64,000 nt of DNA, taken from Myroides sp. WP-1. Its GTDB lineage: Bacteria > Bacteroidota > Bacteroidia > Flavobacteriales > Flavobacteriaceae. A program made the position numbers and the translations under genes. Position 1 is the first letter of the stretch. Each line of letters starts with the position of its first letter. The notes beneath the pieces were generated by a model. That model ran no database searches and had not been told where the DNA came from. It worked only from the letters and a program-made list of their open reading frames with translations. The stretch lies in assembly GCF_014145635.1 (NCBI RefSeq), contig NZ_JACHTC010000003.1, positions 248,001 through 312,000 on the forward strand. The letters run 5' to 3'. Shown here in pieces: positions 25,251 through 34,500 of the stretch.

Positions 25251-25883
25251 ATGGGACATATAATTAAAGAGAAATATCGAAATCTTTTTGAAGAAAAGTT
25301 GCTAGATGAAATCATTGAAGTCTCTACTATTAAAGATTTTACAGAAGGAGAACGCCTGATGGAAATCGGTGAATACATCAAAAAAATCCCTCTTTTATTG
25401 TCTGGAGCGATAAAAATTATACGCGAAGATCAAAAAGAGGGCGAAATTGTATTGTATTACATAGAAGAAGGCGACACTTGTGCAATGACCTTAACGTGTT
25501 GTTTAGGAGAGACAAAGAGCCAAGTGCGTTCTATTGCCGAGAAAGACGGCAGTGTAATCTTAGTTCCCGTTAGCAAAATGGACGATTGGCTAGTTCGCTA
25601 TAAAAGTTGGCGCAATTTTGTATTGAATAGCTATAACAATAGAATGAATGAGATGCTATCTGCAATCGACAGTTTGGCTTTTATGAATATGGAAGAGCGC
25701 TTGTGCAAGCTGCTTCAAGATAAAGCTAAGCTATACAACAGTAAATTCATTCACAATACGCACCAAGAATTGGCAGAAGAACTCAATACATCAAGGGTAG
25801 TGATCTCGCGTATTTTAAAAACCTTAGAAAATCAAGGCATCATTCGCCTAAACAGAAAATACATTGAATTGCTCAAAAACTAA
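25251..25883 (+). CDS. Crp/Fnr family transcriptional regulator of the sulfur cluster
   Basis: A 210-residue regulator: cyclic-nucleotide-type sensor domain (about 15-115), dimer helix, and a C-terminal winged helix with THQELAEELNTSRVVISRIL followed by KTLENQGII. The sensor domain has C77, C83 and C84 in GDTCAMTLTCCLG, where classical CRP has the phosphate-binding cassette. No N-terminal Fe-S cysteine cluster of the FNR type is present. The position inside a sulfur cluster and the cysteine group suggest sensing of persulfide or redox state (inference). A palindrome of the Crp/Fnr kind lies at 26678-26693. It precedes the TauE gene by 6 bases. Confidence 0.92.
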   Translation: MGHIIKEKYRNLFEEKLLDEIIEVSTIKDFTEGERLMEIGEYIKKIPLLLSGAIKIIREDQKEGEIVLYYIEEGDTCAMTLTCCLGETKSQVRSIAEKDGSVILVPVSKMDDWLVRYKSWRNFVLNSYNNRMNEMLSAIDSLAFMNMEERLCKLLQDKAKLYNSKFIHNTHQELAEELNTSRVVISRILKTLENQGIIRLNRKYIELLKN

Positions 25884-25889
25884 TCACTT

Positions 25890-26675
25890 ATGGAGGTAGA
25901 AATCATTGGATATGGTTTAGCGCTTTTAGTAGGAATTTCACTAGGTTTAATAGGCAGTGGAGGATCTATTTTAACTGTCCCAATATTGGTGTACATTTTA
26001 AAAGTTGAGCCTTTCTTAGCAACAGCTTATTCCTTGTTTATTGTCGGGTCGACAGCCCTTGTTGGCGGAATTCAAAACGCTGTAAGCCGCAAAGTGAACT
26101 ACAAGCTAGTTCTGCTTTTTGGAATTCCATCTCTACTAGCCGTATACGCGATGCGCGCTTTTGTCTTGCCTTTAGTTCCAGACACCCTGAGCATCGGATC
26201 TATCTCCCTTTCGAAGAATGTACTCCTCATGGTGCTTTTTGCCCTTGTTATGTTTGCTTCTTCTATGAAAATGATTCGTCCTAAAACGATCACTTCCAAT
26301 GAAAATCAGCCTCAACCAAGTAAGTTAATTCTTCAAGGCGTTTTCATCGGTATTGTTGCAGGAACAGTAGGTGCAGGTGGAGGATTTCTAATCATTCCCG
26401 CCTTGGTTTTATTTGCCAACAGCAACATGAAAGAAGCAGTAGGCACGTCTCTGTTCATCGTTGCTATTCAATCGCTTATTGGCTTTTTGGGAGATATAAA
26501 CAACCCTTTAATTGACTGGAATCTACTGTTAACGTTTAGCGCCATTTCAATCGCTGGAATTTTTTTGGGGATATTTCTTACGCGTTACATCCCAGACAAC
26601 AATTTAAAAAAAGGTTTTGGCTATTTTGTTTTGCTAATGGCCTTATACATCTTCAGTAAGGAAGTGTTTTTTTAG
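25890..26675 (+). CDS. TauE/SafE family sulfite exporter-like protein
   Basis: A 261-residue membrane protein with about eight helices in two similar halves. The duplicated family motif is visible as LGLIGSGGSILTVPILVYIL in the first half and AGTVGAGGGFLIIPALVLFA in the second. TauE/SafE proteins export sulfite or other organosulfur anions. In this cluster a likely load is sulfite or thiosulfate formed by persulfide oxidation. It starts 6 bases after the regulator gene, so it is cotranscribed with it, and ends 72 bases before the CstB-like gene. Confidence 0.92.
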   Translation: MEVEIIGYGLALLVGISLGLIGSGGSILTVPILVYILKVEPFLATAYSLFIVGSTALVGGIQNAVSRKVNYKLVLLFGIPSLLAVYAMRAFVLPLVPDTLSIGSISLSKNVLLMVLFALVMFASSMKMIRPKTITSNENQPQPSKLILQGVFIGIVAGTVGAGGGFLIIPALVLFANSNMKEAVGTSLFIVAIQSLIGFLGDINNPLIDWNLLLTFSAISIAGIFLGIFLTRYIPDNNLKKGFGYFVLLMALYIFSKEVFF

Positions 26676-26677
26676 TT

Positions 26678-26693
26678 TGTAACCTAAGTTACA
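26678..26693. promoter_or_regulatory. Crp/Fnr-type operator palindrome before the CstB-like gene
   Basis: TGTAAC-CTAA-GTTACA is a perfect inverted repeat with 6-base arms, the geometry of Crp/Fnr operators. It is centred about 62 bases before the start codon; a TACTTTTA element at 26715-26722 would put its centre close to -42, the usual site for a class II activator. I saw no second copy in the cluster. Confidence 0.6.
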
Positions 26694-26747
26694 GCACAAT
26701 TCAAAACATCTTCTTACTTTTACTACTCAATAAAATAAACAAGACTT

Positions 26748-28175
26748 ATGAAGATAGAACAAATTTATACCGGATGTTTAGCACAAGGTGCTTACTATAT
26801 AGAGAGCAACGGAGAGGTTGCTATTATTGATCCCTTACGTGAAGTACAGCAATACGTTGACAAAGCGGACAAGGACCAAGCGAAGATTAAGTACATTTTC
26901 GAAACGCATTTTCACGCTGATTTCGTAAGTGGGCACGTAACTTTAGCAGAAAAAACGGGAGCTCCTATTGTATATGGACCAAATGCTAATCCTACATTTA
27001 AAGCGCATATTGCGCAAGATGGAGAGGTATTTCAATTGGGAAATATCACCATTACAGCTTTGCATACTCCAGGTCACACAATGGAGAGCACAACTTACTT
27101 ATTAAAAGATGAAAACGGTAAAGACCACGCTATTTTCACTGGTGACACCTTGTTTTTAGGAGATGTAGGACGTCCTGATTTAGCGCAAAAAGCAGCTAGT
27201 TTAACGCAAGAACAATTAGCCGCGACTTTATACCACAGTTTACGCGATAAAATCATGCCTTTGGCAGATGATGTTATTGTCTACCCAGCACACGGAGCGG
27301 GATCTGCTTGTGGCAAAAACTTGAGTAAAGAAACTGTTGGAACTTTAGGGGATCAAAAACAAACCAATTACGCACTACGTGCAGATATGACAGAAGCAGA
27401 ATTTGTCAAAGAAGTGACAGACGGTTTATTGCCTCCTCCTGCGTATTTCCCTTTAAACGTAAAGCTCAACAAAGAAGGGTACGACAACGTAGAAAATATC
27501 ATCCAGAACAACCAAGCCCTACAGCCCAATGATTTCGAAGTTTTAGCAGACGAATCTGGTGCTTTAGTACTCGATGTTCGCTCAGCCGCTGATTTTGCTC
27601 AAGGTCATATTCCAGGATCAATTTTTATTGGTTTAGACGGACAATTTGCTCCATGGGTAGGTGCTTTAATCACAGATATCAAACAACCCATCTTGATTAT
27701 CGCTCCTGAAGGACGTGAACAAGAATGTATCATCCGCTTATCACGCGTTGGGTATGACAACTCACTCGGGTATTTAGCTGGTGGTTTTAACGCTTGGAAA
27801 AATGCAGGTAAAGAATATGACACCATCCAACAAGTAACGGCTAGTGAATTAGAAACAGCAATGAACACTGGAGATATCACCATTTTTGACGTGAGAAAAC
27901 CAGGTGAATTCAACGCCTCTCACATTCAATACAAAAACTTAAACCACACACCACTCGATTTCTTGAATGATCATTTAGCAGCATTCCCAACAACAGGAAA
28001 CTTCTATATACACTGTGCAGGTGGATATCGTTCACTCATTGCCGCTTCTATTTTGAAAGCAAGAGGTTATCACAATATGATTGATGTTATTGGTGGATTT
28101 GGTGCAATCAAAAACACGGGAATTGCATTAGAAGACAACAGTTGTACTTCTACTTGTTCTTCTAATTTAAAATAA
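26748..28175 (+). CDS. CstB-like persulfide dioxygenase/rhodanese fusion
   Basis: A 475-residue protein in three parts. Residues 1-235 are a metallo-beta-lactamase-fold persulfide dioxygenase with metal motif THFHADFVSGH, then HTPGHTMES, FTGDTLF and YPAHGAGSACGK. Residues about 255-350 are a first rhodanese-like domain whose active-site position lacks cysteine (IIAPEGREQE), so it is probably inactive. Residues about 360-460 are a second rhodanese with active C423 in IHCAGGYRS. This is the order of CstB, which oxidises and transfers persulfide sulfur. The tail CTSTCSSN (C466, C470) adds a possible sulfur relay. It is followed by thioredoxin after 5 bases. Confidence 0.94.
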   Translation: MKIEQIYTGCLAQGAYYIESNGEVAIIDPLREVQQYVDKADKDQAKIKYIFETHFHADFVSGHVTLAEKTGAPIVYGPNANPTFKAHIAQDGEVFQLGNITITALHTPGHTMESTTYLLKDENGKDHAIFTGDTLFLGDVGRPDLAQKAASLTQEQLAATLYHSLRDKIMPLADDVIVYPAHGAGSACGKNLSKETVGTLGDQKQTNYALRADMTEAEFVKEVTDGLLPPPAYFPLNVKLNKEGYDNVENIIQNNQALQPNDFEVLADESGALVLDVRSAADFAQGHIPGSIFIGLDGQFAPWVGALITDIKQPILIIAPEGREQECIIRLSRVGYDNSLGYLAGGFNAWKNAGKEYDTIQQVTASELETAMNTGDITIFDVRKPGEFNASHIQYKNLNHTPLDFLNDHLAAFPTTGNFYIHCAGGYRSLIAASILKARGYHNMIDVIGGFGAIKNTGIALEDNSCTSTCSSNLK

Positions 28176-28180
28176 AACAC

Positions 28181-28498
28181 ATGACAAAATTTGAAGCGTT
28201 AATTCAATCGGACCAATTTGTTTTGGTCGACTTTTTCGCTACATGGTGCGGACCTTGTCAAATGCAAGCCCCTGTTTTGGAAGAAGTAAAAGCAACTTTA
28301 AAGGATGAAATTACCATCATCAAAATTGACGTTGATAAAAATCAGGCCCTTACAGCACAATACAGTACCCAATACAACATGAGAGGTGTTCCTACCTTGA
28401 TGTTATTTAGACAAGGGAAACTCTTGTGGAAACAATCCGGATATACAGATAAACAGACGTTGCTGTATCAATTCGACCAGTTTAAAAACAAGTATTGA
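28181..28498 (+). CDS. Thioredoxin family protein
   Basis: A 105-residue single-domain thioredoxin with the active site C23-G-P-C26 (ATWCGPCQMQAP) and the cis-proline loop RGVPTLML. It has no signal peptide, so it is cytoplasmic. It is translated right behind the CstB-like enzyme and likely reduces protein persulfides or releases sulfide from the rhodanese cysteine. It is the last gene of the sulfur operon and is followed by a strong terminator. Confidence 0.95.
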   Translation: MTKFEALIQSDQFVLVDFFATWCGPCQMQAPVLEEVKATLKDEITIIKIDVDKNQALTAQYSTQYNMRGVPTLMLFRQGKLLWKQSGYTDKQTLLYQFDQFKNKY

Positions 28499-28532
28499 AA
28501 ACGCTATTTTTTATCTGCCTAGAAAATAAATG

Positions 28533-28558
28533 AAGCACTTCGCTTAAACGAAGTGCTT
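28533..28558 (+). terminator. Terminator of the sulfur operon
   Basis: A 10-bp stem (AAGCACTTCG with CGAAGTGCTT) around a six-base loop, followed by eight or more T on the plus strand, 34 bases after the thioredoxin stop. Confidence 0.95.
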
Positions 28559-28688
28559 TTTTTTATGCGTTTTTTAACAAAAACACCCTAATAAATCGGT
28601 AACAATTAAAAAAAATCGCGACTTATCACGTATTAGATTAAATCTCCACAAAGAGACTTAAACCAAAAAAACATCATAATTAATTTAC

Positions 28689-31424
28689 ATGAAAAGAATT
28701 TTTTACACACTTGTATTAGCCAGTGCTATTGGTTTCACCAATTTCACTGTCGCACAACAAAAAAGCAAGGCAGCATTTGTCACGCAAGTCGAAGACATTA
28801 AGGAATACAAACTAAGCAATGGGCTTCAGGTTTTATTACTTCCAGATGCCTCTCAAAACAACTTGGTTGTAAACATTGTTTACAAAGTGGGGTCTAAACA
28901 CGAAGGATATGGGGAAAAAGGGATGGCTCACTTATTAGAGCACATGCTTTTTAAGAGCACTAAAAACTTAGGAGATATCAAGAAAATGCTTTCGGACAAA
29001 GGAGGCTCAGCCAATGGAACAACGTATTACGATAGAACGAATTACTATGAAGTATTCCCTTCTACAGACGAGAACTTAGCATGGGCCTTAGAAATGGAAG
29101 CGGATCGTATGGTTAACGCGACTATTCTTCAGGAAGATTTAGATAAGGAGTTCTCTGTGGTACGCAATGAGTTTGAGATTGGAGAAAATGACCCAACAAG
29201 TGTATTAATGGAGCGCACAGCGAATACGGCCTACTTATGGCACAATTACGGATTGAGCACCATTGGTTCTAAAGAAGATATTGAACGTGTAAAAACACCT
29301 CAGCTAAGACGTTTTTACGAAAAATACTACCAACCTGACAACGCGGTATTAGTGGTTGCGGGAAAATTTGACGAACAAAAAGCAATCGAATACATCGAAC
29401 AATACTTTTCGGTAATTCCGAGACCAACCCGTGTATTAGATGAAATCCTTACTGTAGAACCAGCACAAGATGGTGAGAAATACATTGAAGTAAAACGCAA
29501 TGGAGACAGCAAACACATCCAAATGCTGTATCACACTGCCTCTTATGCTGACAAAGATTTTGCTGCGCTAGAGGCTTTAGAACATATTTTAAACAACGAT
29601 CCATCTGGTTATTTACATCAAGCCTTAGTTGAAACACAAAAGGTATCCTCTTTATGGGCCTATAGTCCAACTGTAAGAGATGCGAGCTTTATGCTATTCA
29701 ATTTTGACGTACCGAATGACAAAGACCAAATGAAAACCTTAGCTGATATTAAAGCTGAAGTAGCCAAAATTGGAGATCTTGCGTATACACAAGCTGATTT
29801 AGATCGCGCAAAAACAAGCTTACTTAAGGATATCGAATCCCTACAAAACAATACGATTGGAACGGCAATTAACTTAACGGAAATCATTGGTTCAGGTGAT
29901 TATCGCTTGGCGTTCTTACACCGTGACAATATTGAAAACTTAACTTTAGAAGATATCCAACGCGTAGCAAAGAAATACTTCAAAAACAACAACCGTACAG
30001 TAGGTTTATTCATCCCAACAAAAGATGAAGTTCGCGTAAAACCAAGTGAATTCTTAAATACAGATATCGAGAATTTAGTAAAAGATTACAAAGGAAAAGA
30101 AACCTCTCACGATATTAGAGATTTTGCTCCAACGATTGCCAATTTAGAGCAGAACTATACTTCTGGTCAACTGAATAATGGCATGAAATACGGTATTATA
30201 GACAAAGATCTAAAAGGAGAAAAAGTAAATATTTTCGTACAAATTCCAGTTGGAGACCAAAAAGATTTACTCCACAAACAATACATCGGAAGCTTTACTG
30301 CTGATTTATTGACAACAGGAACAACAACAAGATCAAAACAAGAAATCCAAGACCAATTGGATCAGTTAAAATCAAGTGTTAGTATTCGTTTCTCAGGTCA
30401 ACACATTTTAATTTCAGTTTCTTCTTATCGAAATACCATTAAAGAAACAATGGATATTTTAAACGATGTGTTGAAAAATCCTGTATTTCCTGAAAGTGAA
30501 CTGGCTAAATTAAAATTAGAACACACTACGTATTTAGAGAGTACTTTAAATGATCCTCAAACGGTTGCTTTCAACAGAATATCACAGTTGACATCTAATG
30601 AAGAAAAGGGAAGTATTTACTATTCAGCGTCAACTCAAGAAGACATTGACGGATCTAAGGCTGTAACCATTGAACAAATCAAGGCCTTTTACGCGAAATT
30701 CTTTGGCGCAAATAACGGAGTTGCCACCGTGTTGGGTATGCAAAACCAAGAAGAAGTTAAGACATTGCTCGAGGGAGTTTTAGGAAACTGGAACAACCAA
30801 GCGGCATTTGAAAGAGCTTATCCAAAGGCGTTTGCAACGAAACAAGCAAAAGAAATTATTCAAACTCCAGATAAAGAAAACGCTGCTGCTGTTGGTCAAT
30901 TAAACTTTGAGATGAATAAATCGAATCCAGACTTCCCTGCCTTAACGTTTGCCAATGAAGTAATGGGTGGCGGATTTATGACTGCTCGTATCCCACAGCG
31001 CTTACGTGAAAAAGAGGGAATTAGCTACGGTGCTGGTACAGCATTAACGGTTCCTAATAATCCTAATATCAACACTTCGAGCTGGATGATTTACGCTTTC
31101 TTAAATCCAACAAAACGAGGAGAAGTTGAAACTGCGATCAATGAAGAATTCACCAAGCTTGTTGCAGACGGAATTACAGAGGAAGAATTAAAAGCAAACA
31201 AATTAAGTTGGAAAAGCGCGAGACAAACAGCTCTTGGTAATGACAACTACTTGCTATCGTTGTCAAACTTATACTTGACCTTCGACATTCCATTCAGCGA
31301 TTTTGATAAGTTAAATGCTGATATTGAAAAATTAACCGTAAAACAAGTGAATACTGCAATTAAAAAATACTTGCAACCATCAAAATTCACTACTATTTAC
31401 GTTGGTGATTTTACTAAAAAATAA
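28689..31424 (+). CDS. Secreted M16 (pitrilysin) family metallopeptidase
   Basis: A 911-residue protein with a signal peptide (1-22, ending TVAQQ). The inverted zinc motif H81-L-L-E84-H85 lies in KGMAHLLEHMLFKS, and the third ligand is expected in VVRNEFEIGEN about 75 residues on. There are two M16 halves; the second (about 495-911) lacks the HxxEH motif and has the RLREKEGISYGAG signature expected of the non-catalytic half. Such two-in-one proteins degrade peptides in the periplasm. The gene is monocistronic, with a terminator before and after. Confidence 0.95.
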   Translation: MKRIFYTLVLASAIGFTNFTVAQQKSKAAFVTQVEDIKEYKLSNGLQVLLLPDASQNNLVVNIVYKVGSKHEGYGEKGMAHLLEHMLFKSTKNLGDIKKMLSDKGGSANGTTYYDRTNYYEVFPSTDENLAWALEMEADRMVNATILQEDLDKEFSVVRNEFEIGENDPTSVLMERTANTAYLWHNYGLSTIGSKEDIERVKTPQLRRFYEKYYQPDNAVLVVAGKFDEQKAIEYIEQYFSVIPRPTRVLDEILTVEPAQDGEKYIEVKRNGDSKHIQMLYHTASYADKDFAALEALEHILNNDPSGYLHQALVETQKVSSLWAYSPTVRDASFMLFNFDVPNDKDQMKTLADIKAEVAKIGDLAYTQADLDRAKTSLLKDIESLQNNTIGTAINLTEIIGSGDYRLAFLHRDNIENLTLEDIQRVAKKYFKNNNRTVGLFIPTKDEVRVKPSEFLNTDIENLVKDYKGKETSHDIRDFAPTIANLEQNYTSGQLNNGMKYGIIDKDLKGEKVNIFVQIPVGDQKDLLHKQYIGSFTADLLTTGTTTRSKQEIQDQLDQLKSSVSIRFSGQHILISVSSYRNTIKETMDILNDVLKNPVFPESELAKLKLEHTTYLESTLNDPQTVAFNRISQLTSNEEKGSIYYSASTQEDIDGSKAVTIEQIKAFYAKFFGANNGVATVLGMQNQEEVKTLLEGVLGNWNNQAAFERAYPKAFATKQAKEIIQTPDKENAAAVGQLNFEMNKSNPDFPALTFANEVMGGGFMTARIPQRLREKEGISYGAGTALTVPNNPNINTSSWMIYAFLNPTKRGEVETAINEEFTKLVADGITEEELKANKLSWKSARQTALGNDNYLLSLSNLYLTFDIPFSDFDKLNADIEKLTVKQVNTAIKKYLQPSKFTTIYVGDFTKK

Positions 31425-31430
31425 CAACAA

Positions 31431-31457
31431 AAAACCTCTTGCACTGCAAGAGGTTTT
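31431..31457. terminator. Bidirectional terminator
   Basis: ACCTCTTGCA and TGCAAGAGGT form a perfect stem around a very short loop, with A and T tracts on both sides. It separates the M16 peptidase gene from the convergent lipoprotein gene. Confidence 0.93.
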
Positions 31458-31474
31458 TTTATTTTCAACTTTGT

Positions 31475-32293
31475 TTAACACGCAAAATCTACTGTTGTTG
31501 TTCCTGCTAAATACAAATAGTGTTTTGCTCCTTTAGACAAGTATAGTTCTACACTCTTTTGTTCGTATTCGGCGGATGTATCAAAAACAAAATCCAATAG
31601 ACCATCATTATCTAAATCACCAACAAATAACAATTGTACAAAGGTATCATTGAAATGAGGGATATCTAAAACCAATTGTTCTTCACCCCCATCAATACTC
31701 AAGTACAATTTATAATCCTGAAACAATTTAAAGGTCTTTTCCTGCTCTGAATCATCCGTATAAAGATAAGAGTCCATCTGTTTGCCTTCTGCTCTTAAAA
31801 CGTATGTTTTGCCCTTGAAAACGTATTCCTGTGGTGCTTCTGGCCAAAGGGGCACTTCTTTGATGGTTAAGGTCTCTTTTTTTCCTTTGAGAATATCCTT
31901 CGTATCACTAAAGAAGAGAATTGGTCCTTCTTCTTCTGTAGAAATAGCTCCGATCACTTCAGACTCGGTACATTCATTCATTTCTACTTGTAATTCATAC
32001 TTGGCCTTGCGCACTTGAAACTGTCCATTTGATTCAAACAAAGCCAACCATTTCGAATTGATTTTAGCAACTTCTTCACCGTAGAAATCCTTGTCATAGA
32101 ACATCGGTAAAAGAACATCCATGCCAATTTTCTCTTCTCTTGGTAAAATCTCTTTTTTGGTCGTACTAGGTGTTACCTCTTCCTCTAGAGCCACGTGTTC
32201 AATTTTTTCAGGTTGAGCAATAGGTTCTGCTTTAGGGGTATCTTTACATCCCCACAAAGCTACCATAGCTACCAATACTATTCCCTTTTTCAT
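31475..32293 (-). CDS. Lipoprotein of unknown function
   Basis: A 272-residue protein with a lipoprotein signal (cysteine C16 in VALWGCKDTPK), then a Glu/Lys/Pro-rich linker to about residue 55, then a folded region. The C-terminal 60 residues contain FVGDLDNDGLLDFVFDTSAE, which has the D-x-D-N-D-G-x-x-D form of an EF-hand-like or FG-GAP-type calcium loop. I recognise no family with confidence. It is downstream of lepA on the same strand but separated by a terminator. Confidence 0.75.
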   Translation of the reverse strand: MKKGIVLVAMVALWGCKDTPKAEPIAQPEKIEHVALEEEVTPSTTKKEILPREEKIGMDVLLPMFYDKDFYGEEVAKINSKWLALFESNGQFQVRKAKYELQVEMNECTESEVIGAISTEEEGPILFFSDTKDILKGKKETLTIKEVPLWPEAPQEYVFKGKTYVLRAEGKQMDSYLYTDDSEQEKTFKLFQDYKLYLSIDGGEEQLVLDIPHFNDTFVQLLFVGDLDNDGLLDFVFDTSAEYEQKSVELYLSKGAKHYLYLAGTTTVDFAC

Positions 32294-32318
32294 CTTGCTT
32301 AATTTTTGACAAAAAAAA

Positions 32319-32342
32319 GACTATCCCAAAATGAGATAGTCT
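32319..32342 (-). terminator. Terminator after lepA
   Basis: AGACTATC and GATAGTCT form an 8-bp stem with an 8-base loop, followed on the minus strand by eight T. It lies between the lepA stop and the start of the downstream lipoprotein gene. Confidence 0.92.
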
Positions 32343-32364
32343 ATTATATTACGACTAATTCGTC

Positions 32365-34161
32365 TTAATCATTTAATTTCAATACAGCCATGAACGCTTC
32401 TTGAGGAATCTCTACGTTTCCTACTTGACGCATGCGTTTCTTTCCTGCTTTTTGTTTTTCTAATAATTTACGTTTACGAGAAATATCCCCTCCGTAACAT
32501 TTTGCAGTAACGTCTTTACGCAATGCTTTCACTGTTTCACGAGCGATGACTTTCACTCCGATAGCTGCTTGAATAGGAATATCAAACTGTTGACGTGGGA
32601 TTAATTCTTTCAATTTCTCACACATCTTTTTCCCAATATGATACGCGTTATCTGCGTGCATCAAAGCCGACAATGCATCTACTACGTTTGCATTCAACAT
32701 CACGTCTACTTTTACTAAGTTTGACGTGCGCATTCCAATTGGCGAATAATCGAATGAAGCATATCCTTTAGAAACTGTTTTTAATCGGTCATAGAAATCG
32801 AATACAATTTCTGCCAAAGGCATATCAAACATCAACTCAACACGATCTTCAGTTAAATATGTTTGGTTGGTGATGATTCCGCGTTTTTCAATACACAAAC
32901 TCATTACAGGTCCTACGAAATCCGATTTTGTAATGATCGTTGCTTTGATATAAGGTTCTTCTACGCGTTCTAATTTTGAAGGTTCTGGTAAGTCAGACGG
33001 GTTGTTTACCACGATTGGCGTCTCCGGATTTTTCTTGGTGTATGCCAAATAAGACACGTTGGGAACTGTTGTAATCACCGTCATGTTAAACTCGCGTTCT
33101 AAGCGCTCTTGAATGATCTCCATGTGTAACATTCCCAAGAATCCACAACGGAAACCAAAACCTAAAGCAGCAGAGCTCTCCGCAGCAAAAACCAAAGAAG
33201 CATCGTTCAATTGCAATTTCTCCATAGAGTTACGCAATTCTTCGTAATCTTCCGTATCTACAGGGTAAATCCCTGCGAATACCATTGGTTTTACGTTTTC
33301 GAATCCCTCAATCATATTTTGTGTAGGCACTTTAGCATCCGTAATTGTATCTCCTACTTTTACTTCTCTTGCTTCTTTAATACCCGAAATTAGATATCCT
33401 ACGTCTCCACTTGAGATAACTTGTTTAGGTACTTGATTCAGTTTTAAAGTTCCAATTTCATCGGCAAAGTACTCTTTACCTGTAGCCATAAATTTGATCT
33501 TCTGACCTTTTGAAATCTTCCCGTTGATTACGCGGAAGATTACCTCAATTCCTCTAAAAGGGTTGTATACTGAGTCAAAAATCAAGGCTTGTAAAGGTTC
33601 TTCTACATCGCCTTTTGGTGCAGGAACTCTTTCAATAATTGCGGCTAATATATCTTCAACACCCAATCCTGTTTTACCAGAAGCAGGAATAATTTCTTCG
33701 TAATCACAACCTAATAGGTTTACGATATCATCACTTACTTCTTCTGGATTAGCACTTGGTAAGTCAATTTTATTCAATACAGGAATAATAGTTAAATCAT
33801 TCTCTAAAGCTAAATAAAGGTTTGATATGGTTTGTGCTTGAATACTTTGAGCAGCATCAACAATCAACAACGCACCTTCACATGCAGCAATAGATCTAGA
33901 AACTTCGTAAGAGAAATCTACGTGTCCTGGTGTGTCAATTAAGTTTAATATATATTTTTCGCCTTTGTATTCATACTCCATTTGGATGGCATGAGATTTA
34001 ATTGTAATCCCTCTTTCACGCTCCAAATCCATACTGTCCAAAAGCTGATTTTGTTGCTCACGTGCAGTTACCGTTTGTGTAGCATCTAACAAACGATCTG
34101 CTAACGTACTCTTACCATGGTCAATGTGAGCAATAATACAAAAGTTTCTAATGTTCTTCAT
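32365..34161 (-). CDS. lepA: Elongation factor 4 (LepA)
   Basis: A 598-residue translational GTPase from the ATG at 34161 ([19 protein letters not shown]); an ATG five codons upstream is the alternative. GTPase motifs are AHIDHGKST (G1), the G2 Thr in [13 protein letters not shown] (G3) and NKID (G4). The C-terminal LepA-specific domain ends with [20 protein letters not shown]. LepA acts on the ribosome during initiation/assembly and under ionic stress. It is monocistronic, with a 324-base upstream gap. Confidence 0.97.
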   Translation of the reverse strand: MKNIRNFCIIAHIDHGKSTLADRLLDATQTVTAREQQNQLLDSMDLERERGITIKSHAIQMEYEYKGEKYILNLIDTPGHVDFSYEVSRSIAACEGALLIVDAAQSIQAQTISNLYLALENDLTIIPVLNKIDLPSANPEEVSDDIVNLLGCDYEEIIPASGKTGLGVEDILAAIIERVPAPKGDVEEPLQALIFDSVYNPFRGIEVIFRVINGKISKGQKIKFMATGKEYFADEIGTLKLNQVPKQVISSGDVGYLISGIKEAREVKVGDTITDAKVPTQNMIEGFENVKPMVFAGIYPVDTEDYEELRNSMEKLQLNDASLVFAAESSAALGFGFRCGFLGMLHMEIIQERLEREFNMTVITTVPNVSYLAYTKKNPETPIVVNNPSDLPEPSKLERVEEPYIKATIITKSDFVGPVMSLCIEKRGIITNQTYLTEDRVELMFDMPLAEIVFDFYDRLKTVSKGYASFDYSPIGMRTSNLVKVDVMLNANVVDALSALMHADNAYHIGKKMCEKLKELIPRQQFDIPIQAAIGVKVIARETVKALRKDVTAKCYGGDISRKRKLLEKQKAGKKRMRQVGNVEIPQEAFMAVLKLND

Positions 34162-34176
34162 CTTGGTTATATCCAT

Positions 34177-34500
34177 TATTATAAGATCAATAAAGTAAAA
34201 AAGTCAGAAGAAATAGGACTTCTTATCCCCGTGATCTAAGTTGTAAGGCTTTCGTTTTATTTCAATTACAAACAATACGCCTATATTTTGCAAATATACT
34301 TTAAAGTTTGAATTTTTTGACGAGATATTCACTTTTAATCACGAGAAATTATCCCTTTTTTTTACAACTATTCTCCGTAATGTTGTGGCTACTCCCTTCT
34401 TCTGTTAAAATTCTCCTTTATCCTTCAACAATAATCCCCTTGCTTCCTTCGTTTCCTATAAAGTTTTTCCGTAATTTAGAGTTCAAAATTTTATGCGATT
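34177..34500. other. Divergent intergenic region lepA / lipoprotein
   Basis: A 324-base gap. Near 34291-34298 the minus strand reads TATATTTG, a perfect -7 element that could serve lepA with a leader of about 120 bases, but no TTG at the proper distance was found. Nothing else recognisable. Confidence 0.4.

Noticed and set aside
34291-34298. TATATTTG on the minus strand as a lepA promoter
   Set aside because: The -7 element is perfect but no TTG occurs at 17-23 bases upstream; kept only as a note in the intergenic entry.
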